Position numbers and translations under genes: made by a program. A stretch of DNA of 7,481 bases from Anaerolineales bacterium UBA3905 (GTDB lineage: Bacteria > Chloroflexota > Anaerolineae > Caldilineales > Caldilineaceae): positions 10,005 to 17,485 of the forward strand of contig DGFH01000265.1 in assembly GCA_002391565.1 (NCBI GenBank). Direction: 5' to 3'. Shown one piece after another: positions 1-5,255 of the stretch; within the stretch, counting starts at the first letter, position 1; each line of letters starts with the position of its first letter. The notes below the pieces were generated by a model. It made no database searches. It had not been told where the DNA came from and saw only the letters and a list, made by a program, of their open reading frames with translations.

Positions 1-155
1 AGGGCTTCCTGCGTGGCGGCGTCAACCTGGCGCCGGTTCAGGTCACGATCCCACGGGCCGCCAGGCGCCTGGTGCATCAGTGTGAAGGTGATCAGCGCCA
101 CCAGCAACAGAACGGGGATCATCCAGAATATGCGACGTAGGAGGTATGTGGTCAT
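1..155 (-). CDS. Second DppB-like ABC transporter permease (5' part only)
   Basis: This is the start of an inner-membrane permease subunit of an Opp/Dpp-type peptide importer, cut by the window edge after 51 codons; it is too short for a long-ORF search. The reading frame starts at ATG 155-153 and begins MTTYLLRRIFWMIPVLLLV. A first membrane helix spans about residues 9-27 and is followed by the QAPGGPWD segment. The N-terminal arginine pair, the helix and the APGGP motif are typical of the DppB/OppB family and align well with the start of the complete permease at 6273-7460 (MTAYLIRRLF...APGGP). An AGGAG ribosome binding site lies four bases upstream. The gene follows the binding-protein gene by 62 bases, a gap mostly filled by a perfect hairpin. 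It is a paralogue of the upstream permease, so it may open a second permease pair. Family assignment is confident; the substrate is unknown. Confidence 0.85.
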   Translation of the reverse strand, partial: MTTYLLRRIFWMIPVLLLVALITFTLMHQAPGGPWDRDLNRRQVDAATQEA

Positions 156-159
156 GGGA

Positions 160-164
160 CTCCT
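160..164 (-). promoter_or_regulatory. Ribosome binding site of the second permease
   Basis: AGGAG on the minus strand, four bases before the ATG at 155. It matters because the base of a perfect 18-bp stem (168-210) ends only three bases upstream, so folding of that stem could affect ribosome access. That effect is an inference. Confidence 0.65.
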
Positions 165-167
165 ATT

Positions 168-210
168 GACGAATGACGAGTGACGCCTCACACGTCACTC
201 GTCATTCGTC
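168..210. repeat. Perfect 18-bp inverted repeat with 7-base period
   Basis: The arms at 168-185 and 193-210 are exact reverse complements, separated by a 7-base loop at 186-192. Each arm is itself periodic: ACGAATG, ACGAGTG, ACG in one direction and CGTCACT, CGTCATT, CGTC in the other. It sits between the stop codon of the binding-protein gene (218-220) and the next permease start (155). No T-run follows on the minus strand (AATAGGA follows), so it does not look like an intrinsic terminator. It could protect the 3' end of the binding-protein message, attenuate the downstream permease, or be a dispersed genomic repeat. The structure is certain; the role is inferred. Confidence 0.9.
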
Positions 211-217
211 GCTTACA

Positions 218-1963
218 TCACTGTGCAGCCGCCTGCGCCGCCGTGTCGATGTCGATCGTCCACGGGGCAATGTCACCCGGCCAGCCCGAGTCCTGCGGTG
301 TCTTGATGATGCCGGAGACCCATGGCTTTACCAGATAGGCATTCACGTTGTTCCACATAAAGGCCACTGGCGCCCCATCGGTCAACAGGCGCTGTGCATC
401 AGCATAGAGCTGCGCACGCGTCACCGGATCCAGCTCAACATCCGCCTTTTCCAACAGCGCATCCAGGTCGGGGTTAGAGTAGCCAATGCGTTCACCAAAG
501 GCGCCTGTCTTCCAGTAGACGCTCAGCCAGTTCTGCTGATCCGGATAGTCGGCGCACCAGCCTAGAATGAACATCTGTGGCGCGGTGTTGATGTCTTTGG
601 TTAGCGCCGTAAAGGTTGTGGATTCCACCGGATCGAGGGCGATATCGACGCCCAGCACTTCCTTCCACTTGGCAGCCAGCCACTCCCAACGCGTGCGGTT
701 GCGCGGGGTGTCGCTGAAGGTCGCCGTGATTGCCGGCAGGTTCTCGACGCTGCCATAGCTGGATTCGGCGATGGCCAGCTTGGCGGCTTCTGGGTCAAAG
801 CCCCAGCGATTCTCTTCGGCGTCATATCCAGGGTATCCCGGCGGAATCCAGGTCAGCGTGGGGCTGCCAAGACCGCGCAGCACATCCTTCACCCAGGCTT
901 CGCGATCCAGCGCATAGGCGAAGGCCTCGCGCACCTTCTGATCGGTGAAGGGTTCCTTGAGCTGGTGGAACATCACGGCAAAGGTGCAGGAACCAGGGTA
1001 AATGTTGGCTTCCTGGCTCAGTTGAGGATCGGCCTGGACGACCTCCAGGTCTTCGGCAGCCAGACCCACAATGTCAAATTCATTGTTCTTGTAGGCCTCA
1101 AAGGCGACTGCACTATCGGTGATGAAGGCAAAATCGATGCTTACCTTCGGCACTTCACCCCAGTAGTTGGCGTTCGGCTTGTAGAAGGCGCGCACCCCCT
1201 GCTCCAGGATATCCATCACGAACGGGCCGTTGCCGATGTGGTTGGCGGCGTCCAGCCACCAGTTCTCACCGCCGGCAGTAATCAGTTCTTCCTTGGCCGG
1301 GAAGGTCACCCACAGGGACGCCACGACGTGGAAGTAAGGCGCCGGGCGCGAGAAGGTCAGCGTCAGCGTGTTGCATTCAACATCGTCGTAGCCGGTGCAG
1401 GCGGCGCCATCGGCATGGCTGGCCTTGACGCTCTCCATCACCTGCGCTTTGGCGGCCTCACATGCAGCTGCATCTTCGCCACAGCCGCGCCATTCCGGAG
1501 CGCCCAGGATCTCGTCCGTAATCGCAGCATATTCGCCTGCAGTCGCCGGATCGATATTGCGGCGGATGGAGTAGGCAAAGCGTTCGGCGTTGAGTGGGGT
1601 GCCATCGCTGTAGAGCAGACCATTGCGCAGGGTGAAGGTCAACTGCGTTGCGTCATCGTTGTATGCCCATGACTCAGCAGCGGCCGGCACTGTGGCAAGT
1701 TCACCATCCTGGCGAGTCAGCCCCTCATAGACCAGCTTAAGATTGGCGATCTCATTGACGAACGAACTCTTCTGCGGGTCGAGCATGTCGGGGAAGGTGC
1801 CCAGGTTGATGCGCAACACCTTGTCGGCAACCGCGGCTTCACCACCGGACTCACCGCCAGCCGGTGCAGCCGGCGCAGCCACCGGCGCCGTACACGCCGA
1901 TAGCAGGAGAACGACGATGGCAAGCATCGCCAACAACAATCCACCTCGTCTGTTCATCGACAT
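218..1963 (-). CDS. Family-5 peptide-type substrate-binding lipoprotein
   Basis: This is the extracytoplasmic solute receptor of an ABC importer (SBP_bac_5, OppA/DppA type), 581 residues. The chosen start is ATG 1963-1961, with AAAGGAG seven bases upstream; a longer frame opens at a TTG at 2008 but runs through that ribosome site. Residues 1-24 form a lipoprotein signal (MSMNRRGG, hydrophobic core, lipobox LSAC with C24), followed by an Ala/Pro/Gly-rich linker. Family landmarks are the early VYEGL and SDGTPL segments, GNGPF near residue 245, NANYW near 265, VREAFAYALDRE near 344-355, and GWCADYPD near 468-475. Residues about 155-200 contain an extra stretch with four cysteines (C161, C168, C189, C197), probably disulfide-bonded outside the cell. 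Length is at the upper side for the family. The gene has its own leader and candidate promoter, and is followed by a permease. Peptides are the default substrate, but sugars, nickel and other solutes are also carried by this family, so specificity is open. Confidence 0.95.
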   Translation of the reverse strand: MSMNRRGGLLLAMLAIVVLLLSACTAPVAAPAAPAGGESGGEAAVADKVLRINLGTFPDMLDPQKSSFVNEIANLKLVYEGLTRQDGELATVPAAAESWAYNDDATQLTFTLRNGLLYSDGTPLNAERFAYSIRRNIDPATAGEYAAITDEILGAPEWRGCGEDAAACEAAKAQVMESVKASHADGAACTGYDDVECNTLTLTFSRPAPYFHVVASLWVTFPAKEELITAGGENWWLDAANHIGNGPFVMDILEQGVRAFYKPNANYWGEVPKVSIDFAFITDSAVAFEAYKNNEFDIVGLAAEDLEVVQADPQLSQEANIYPGSCTFAVMFHQLKEPFTDQKVREAFAYALDREAWVKDVLRGLGSPTLTWIPPGYPGYDAEENRWGFDPEAAKLAIAESSYGSVENLPAITATFSDTPRNRTRWEWLAAKWKEVLGVDIALDPVESTTFTALTKDINTAPQMFILGWCADYPDQQNWLSVYWKTGAFGERIGYSNPDLDALLEKADVELDPVTRAQLYADAQRLLTDGAPVAFMWNNVNAYLVKPWVSGIIKTPQDSGWPGDIAPWTIDIDTAAQAAAQ

Positions 1964-1970
1964 CACACAT

Positions 1971-1977
1971 CTCCTTT
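1971..1977 (-). promoter_or_regulatory. Strong ribosome binding site that fixes the lipoprotein start
   Basis: AAAGGAG on the minus strand, seven bases before the ATG at 1963. It supports the short, lipobox-containing start over the in-frame TTG at 2008, and over the ATG at 1957, which would be 13 bases away. Initiation at the TTG would also put 15 polar or mixed residues in front of the signal peptide. Confidence 0.8.
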
Positions 1978-2008
1978 CATAAGTAACAGTGAGTGATAGA
2001 GTGAACAA

Positions 2009-2017
2009 TGTATACCA
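2009..2017 (-). promoter_or_regulatory. Candidate extended -10 promoter of the lipoprotein gene
   Basis: The minus strand reads TGG followed by TATACA (4 of 6 matches to TATAAT), giving an extended -10 pattern with a predicted start near 2002 and a leader of about 40 bases. No recognisable -35 hexamer lies 16-18 bases upstream. A split 6-base inverted repeat (1987-1992 with 2018-2023, CAGTGA/TCACTG) brackets the element and could be an operator. Only a weak candidate by eye; the main support is that it lies in the largest intergenic gap in the window. Confidence 0.3.
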
Positions 2018-2075
2018 TCACTGACGCCGGTGTATGGTCCGCACCAACAGACGCCAGATGATTTCTTGTGTGCTG

Positions 2076-2122
2076 CGTGTTGCGTGTTTTGTGGCGGTAC
2101 GAATCACGTAACACGAATCACG
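2076..2122. repeat. Imperfect heptamer-built inverted repeat after dppF
   Basis: The arm at 2076-2086 matches the reverse complement of 2105-2115 at 10 of 11 bases, with an 18-base loop. The right side is a 7-base-period array: ACGAATC (2099-2105), ACGTAAC (2106-2112), ACGAATC (2113-2119), then ACG. The left side shows the same period on the opposite strand (CGTGTTG, CGTGTTT at 2076-2089). The array overlaps the last codons and the stop of the ATPase gene (2118-2120). It resembles the perfect palindrome at 168-210 in unit design. No T-run suggests intrinsic termination. Confidence 0.75.
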
Positions 2123-3134
2123 CCAGCGGCGTGGTGCGTCCGCCTTGCTCCACCAGGTGGCAGGCCACGAAATGCCCCGGTCGCTTCTCTTCGAATTTCG
2201 GCTCCGCCTCTTTGCAGATGTCTTTAGCGATCGGGCAGCGCGGATGGAAGCGACAACCCGACGGTGGGTTGAGCGGCGACGGCACTTCGCCGGTGAGCAC
2301 GATGCGTTCGCGCTTGCGGCGCGGGTCGGGCACGGGGATGGCGGACAACAGCGCGCGCGTGTAGGGATGCAGTGGCTCCACGAAAAGCTGCTCACGCGTC
2401 GCCAGTTCGACGAGCTTGCCCAGGTACATCACGCCCACGCGGTCACTGATATGTTCGACCACACTCAAGTCATGCGCCACAAACAAATAGGAGAAACCAT
2501 ACTCGCGCTGCAAATCCTTGAGCAGATTGAGAATCTGCGACTGGATCGAAACATCCAACGCCGAGACCGGCTCGTCACAAACGATGAAACGCGGGTTGAG
2601 CGCCAGCGCGCGCGCAATGCCGATGCGTTGGCGTTGACCACCAGAAAATTCATGCGGATACCGATGGGCGTGGTAGGGGTTCAAGCCGACCTTCGCCAAC
2701 ATCTCTTGCACGATGGCATTGCGCTGTTTGCGATCCTTCATGCCGTGAATCAACAAGCTCTCGGCGATGATGTCGCCCACCGGCATGCGCGGGTCGAGCG
2801 AGGAATAAGGGTCCTGGAAGACAATCTGCATGTTGCGACGCAGCGCCTTGAGCTCATTGCTGCGCAAATTGAACACATCTTGACCATCGAAGAAGACCGA
2901 GCCACCGTTAGCCGGGATCAGCCGCAAGATGGAGCGTGAAACGGTCGTCTTGCCACAGCCGGACTCGCCAACCAGCCCGAAAGTCTCGCCTTCTTTGACA
3001 GTGAAGCTCACATCGTCTACGGCCTTGACCCAGGCCGAAATACGTTGGAAAACACCAGAACGCACTGGGAAATAGGTTTTCAGATTTTGGACAACCAACA
3101 TGTCCTTTTTTTCTACGTCGACCGTGATAGCCAT
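2118..3134 (-). CDS. dppF: Opp/Dpp-type ABC transporter ATPase, DppF-like
   Basis: One of the two cytoplasmic ATP-hydrolysing subunits of the peptide-type importer, 338 residues, close to the usual DppF/OppF length. Motifs in order: Walker A GESGCGKT at 56-63, Q-loop in [14 protein letters not shown] around 103-116, ABC signature SGGQ at 164-167 within FSGGQRQR, Walker B FIVCDE at 183-188, and the H-loop histidine H221 in VAHD. The [11 protein letters not shown] string and [13 protein letters not shown] are typical of the DppF rather than the DppD branch. The C-terminal oligopeptide-transporter domain keeps four cysteines (C294, C300, C307, C325); related ATPases are reported to hold an iron-sulfur cluster there. 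AGGAAG lies six bases before the ATG. It follows dppD by 84 bases containing two small hairpins. All catalytic motifs look intact. Confidence 0.96.
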   Translation of the reverse strand: MAITVDVEKKDMLVVQNLKTYFPVRSGVFQRISAWVKAVDDVSFTVKEGETFGLVGESGCGKTTVSRSILRLIPANGGSVFFDGQDVFNLRSNELKALRRNMQIVFQDPYSSLDPRMPVGDIIAESLLIHGMKDRKQRNAIVQEMLAKVGLNPYHAHRYPHEFSGGQRQRIGIARALALNPRFIVCDEPVSALDVSIQSQILNLLKDLQREYGFSYLFVAHDLSVVEHISDRVGVMYLGKLVELATREQLFVEPLHPYTRALLSAIPVPDPRRKRERIVLTGEVPSPLNPPSGCRFHPRCPIAKDICKEAEPKFEEKRPGHFVACHLVEQGGRTTPLA

Positions 3135-3148
3135 GCGCTACTTCCTGA

Positions 3149-3200
3149 CGCCTGTATAGGCGCTTGAATTTGGAGGCGGCGCTTACATCGCTACCGCCTC
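3149..3200. repeat. Two small hairpins in the dppD-dppF gap
   Basis: A 7-bp perfect inverted repeat (GAGGCGG at 3173-3179, CCGCCTC at 3194-3200, 14-base loop) is followed on the minus strand by a 5-bp stem with a 4-base loop (CGCCT 3149-3153, AGGCG 3158-3162). The second ends two bases from the dppF ribosome site at 3141-3146. Neither is followed by a T-run. They may affect message stability or translation of dppF; stems this short also arise by chance in GC-rich DNA. Confidence 0.45.
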
Positions 3201-3218
3201 GACCATGAAAACACCCGT

Positions 3219-4373
3219 TTATTTCGACCGTTGGTAGCTCTGATCCTCAAGTTCGACTTCGCGGTCAGTGACGCCCAGCTCTACCCTGTCATCGCCTAAG
3301 ACGCCCGGCTTGGTCAGCACTTCATTGCCGTCAAACTGCCAGGTCGCCTTGCCTACGCCAGCCCACTGCGCCCTTGTCTCTGGGTCGCGCATGAAGCAGC
3401 GCACCAGGTGCCCTGGCCTGGCTTCAACCAGATGCGGCTCACGTTGTGTACACACTTCTTTGACGTAAGGACAGCGCGGGGCAAATTTGCAGCCCGGCGG
3501 CAACGCGATCAGGTTGGGCACTGAGCCGGGGATCACAGCCAGATGTTCCTGTACGACGCCGAGCACAGGAATGGCTGCCAGCAACCCTTCGGCGTAGGGA
3601 TGCAACTGCTCGTCGAAGAGTGATAGCACGTCCGTATACTCGACGATCTGTCCGGCGTACATCACCGCCACCTTGTCGCACATTTCGGCGATGACGCCCA
3701 TGTCGTGCGTGATCAACAAGATCGAGGTGCCGGTCTCCGAACGCAGATTGCGCATCAGATCGAGAATCTGCGCCTGGATCGTGACATCGAGCGCTGTGGT
3801 TGGTTCGTCGGCGATCAACAGTCTGGGTTTGGTCGCCAGCGCCATAGCAATCATCACGCGTTGCGCCTGCCCACCAGAGATTTCGTGTGGGTACGCCTGG
3901 GCGCGGCGCGCCGGGTCGGGAATACCGACGATGCGCAGCATCTCAACAGCCTGACGATGCGCCTCCTCTTTGCTGATCTTGGCGTGCGTCAGGATCGCCT
4001 CGGCAATCTGGTCGCCGATGCGGAAGACGGGATTCAGACAGCTTGTGGGCTGCTGGAAGATCATCGAGATTTCGTTCCCGCGAATTTCGAGCAGCCGCTT
4101 TTCGCCCAATTTGGTCAGGTCTTCGTTGCCAAACCAGATTTCGCCTGCGACGATCTTGCCCGACGCCGGCAGCAGCCGCATAATCGAGAGCGATGTCACG
4201 CTCTTACCGCTGCCCGACTCACCAACCAGCCCCATCACCTGACCGGGCATGATCGAAAAATCGACGCCATTGATCGCCTGCACGACGCCATCTTCGGTGT
4301 AAAAGTAAGTCTTCAGCCCTTTCACCTCTAGCAATGGTTTCTGGTCTGAATTCAATCCATTCGTATTTGCCAT
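3219..4373 (-). CDS. dppD: Opp/Dpp-type ABC transporter ATPase, DppD-like
   Basis: The partner ATPase of the importer, 384 residues. Motifs in order: Walker A GESGSGKS at 51-58, Q-loop in MIFQQPTSCLNP at 104-115, signature SGGQ at 166-169 within ISGGQAQR, Walker B LLIADEP at 185-191, and H223 in ITHD. The FQQPTSCLNP, DEPTTALDVT and GVIAEMCDKVAVMYAGQIVE strings place it in the DppD/OppD branch. The C-terminal domain has four cysteines (C295, C301, C308, C326), as in DppF. After about residue 330 comes an acidic tail of roughly 55 residues, longer than in the E. coli proteins (about 330 residues in total) and unrecognised. The ATG at 4373-4371 is the first in frame. The Shine-Dalgarno signal is poor: an AGGA overlaps the preceding gene's stop, about 13 bases away, so translation may depend on coupling to that gene, which ends 15 bases upstream. 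Confidence 0.96.
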   Translation of the reverse strand: MANTNGLNSDQKPLLEVKGLKTYFYTEDGVVQAINGVDFSIMPGQVMGLVGESGSGKSVTSLSIMRLLPASGKIVAGEIWFGNEDLTKLGEKRLLEIRGNEISMIFQQPTSCLNPVFRIGDQIAEAILTHAKISKEEAHRQAVEMLRIVGIPDPARRAQAYPHEISGGQAQRVMIAMALATKPRLLIADEPTTALDVTIQAQILDLMRNLRSETGTSILLITHDMGVIAEMCDKVAVMYAGQIVEYTDVLSLFDEQLHPYAEGLLAAIPVLGVVQEHLAVIPGSVPNLIALPPGCKFAPRCPYVKEVCTQREPHLVEARPGHLVRCFMRDPETRAQWAGVGKATWQFDGNEVLTKPGVLGDDRVELGVTDREVELEDQSYQRSK

Positions 4374-4388
4374 ACCAGTTGTTTTGTC

Positions 4389-5180
4389 CTAACGTGCAAG
4401 TTCGATATTCAATTCCGCACAGCGCTGCCTGACATCTGACTCTGGCGCCAATGTAATGAAGATGCCGCGCACCTTTTTATCTGGGTTGAGATGACGTAGC
4501 AACGCCACTTTATCGGCAAAGTCATCCACATCGTCGGGGCGCGCGGCGCTTTTTACCTCGAATGCAATCATCTCGCCATTCGAAATGAGCAGGTCGACTT
4601 CCTTCTGCTGCCCGGCCTTATAGACAATTCCAGACGCATCCACGATCTTCTGACGGAGCCGAATCTGATCAGGGCTGACATCCGGACGGCGCAGACCAAT
4701 GCGCAACGCGCCGGCCACCAAATCTTCAAGGTTGCGTCCCGCGCGAACCTGCAACCGCCCGGTCGTCAACTCGAACCAATCGCGCGAGTCACGCACCTCC
4801 TGGCTGAGACCGGCCAGGCGTTCATCCACTCCAGCCAGGCGTTCATCCACTCCAGCCAGGCGTTCATCCACATGGTCCAGGCGCTGCTCTACACGATCCA
4901 GGCGTTGTTCTACACGGTCGAGACGCTCATCCGTGCGGTTCAGCCGCTCATCTACGCGGTCAAAGCGGACGTTGACCGATGTCTGGAATGCGGTCAGGTT
5001 GTTGTCGAGACGCCGCAATTCTTCCATGATGGCGGCGATCTCTTCACGTTTCGCAAAGGCGTCGACCCACGCCGAATAGATGCGCTTCCACAGATCCGGT
5101 CGGCGTTCGAGCAGCGCCGGGATACGATTCTCCAGGATATCGAGCAGTTGCTCATCGGTGAGCACATCCACCGTCGTCAT
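4389..5180 (-). CDS. DUF3782-like coiled-coil protein with PD-(D/E)XK nuclease fold
   Basis: A protein of 263 residues (270 if started at the in-frame ATG 5201) with three parts. An N-terminal helical region (about 1-70) is followed by eight continuous heptads at 72-127 of the form RLxxVDE/RLDRVEQ, a predicted coiled coil. A C-terminal domain (about 145-263) carries a PD-(D/E)XK-like core: E152, D196 in EVDLLI, and E208-V-K210 in AFEVKSA. This layout matches DUF3782-type proteins, which are often multicopy in cyanobacteria, archaea and Chloroflexota and whose function is unknown; nuclease activity is inferred from the residues only. The start at 5180 is preferred because GGAG lies five bases upstream and a candidate promoter ends near 5219; the 5201 ATG lacks a good ribosome site. 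It lies inside a transporter operon, 15 bases before dppD, and has no evident link to peptide import. It does not look broken. Confidence 0.85.
   Translation of the reverse strand: MTTVDVLTDEQLLDILENRIPALLERRPDLWKRIYSAWVDAFAKREEIAAIMEELRRLDNNLTAFQTSVNVRFDRVDERLNRTDERLDRVEQRLDRVEQRLDHVDERLAGVDERLAGVDERLAGLSQEVRDSRDWFELTTGRLQVRAGRNLEDLVAGALRIGLRRPDVSPDQIRLRQKIVDASGIVYKAGQQKEVDLLISNGEMIAFEVKSAARPDDVDDFADKVALLRHLNPDKKVRGIFITLAPESDVRQRCAELNIELAR
4800..4967 (-). repeat. 21-bp tandem repeat encoding the coiled-coil heptads
   Basis: Eight in-frame 21-base units, one per heptad. The units at 4813-4833 and 4834-4854 are identical, and the next 17 bases (4855-4871) continue the match, giving 59 bases of perfect period-21 sequence. 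Units farther from the nuclease domain are diverged at DNA level but keep the RLxxVDE pattern. The identity gradient suggests recent duplication at the C-terminal end of the coil. Changes in unit number would lengthen or shorten the coil without shifting frame. Confidence 0.92.
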
Positions 5181-5185
5181 CATTA

Positions 5186-5189
5186 CTCC
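5186..5189 (-). promoter_or_regulatory. Ribosome binding site deciding the nuclease-gene start
   Basis: GGAG on the minus strand, five bases before the ATG at 5180 and only two before the adjacent ATG at 5183. It lies downstream of the ATG at 5201, which argues that the longer 270-residue start is not the main one. Confidence 0.5.
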
Positions 5190-5218
5190 ATGTATACTCA
5201 TCGGGGAACTTCAGTCAT

Positions 5219-5247
5219 GTTAAATGATGCACTACACTGCCGGTCAA
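5219..5247 (-). promoter_or_regulatory. Candidate sigma70-type promoter of the nuclease gene
   Basis: The minus strand reads TTGACC (5247-5242; 5 of 6 to TTGACA), a 17-base spacer, then TTTAAC (5224-5219; 4 of 6 to TATAAT). The predicted start near 5212 gives a leader of about 30 bases to the ATG at 5180. It lies in the 54-base gap after dppC, just upstream of the inserted gene. Found by eye, so chance matches are possible. Confidence 0.35.
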
Positions 5248-5255
5248 TGCAACTC

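Noticed and set aside
168..210. Intrinsic terminator after the lipoprotein gene
   Set aside because: The stem is strong, but no T-run follows on the minus strand and a translated permease starts immediately downstream.
965..1672. 235-codon open frame on the plus strand
   Set aside because: Fully antisense to the conserved lipoprotein gene, no recognisable domain and no ribosome site; a long GC-rich shadow frame.
1964..2008. TTG-initiated N-terminal extension of the binding lipoprotein
   Set aside because: The extension contains the AAAGGAG ribosome site itself, has no upstream site of its own, and would bury the lipoprotein signal behind 15 extra residues; the ATG at 1963 is far better supported.
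4813..4871. Possible CRISPR-like direct repeats
   Set aside because: The copies are contiguous with no spacers, in frame, and encode heptads.
5202..5255. A separate small gene or attachment site at the upstream edge of the inserted gene
   Set aside because: Only 54 bases, no start with ribosome site, and no direct repeat shared with the downstream edge (4374-4388) that would mark an insertion footprint.
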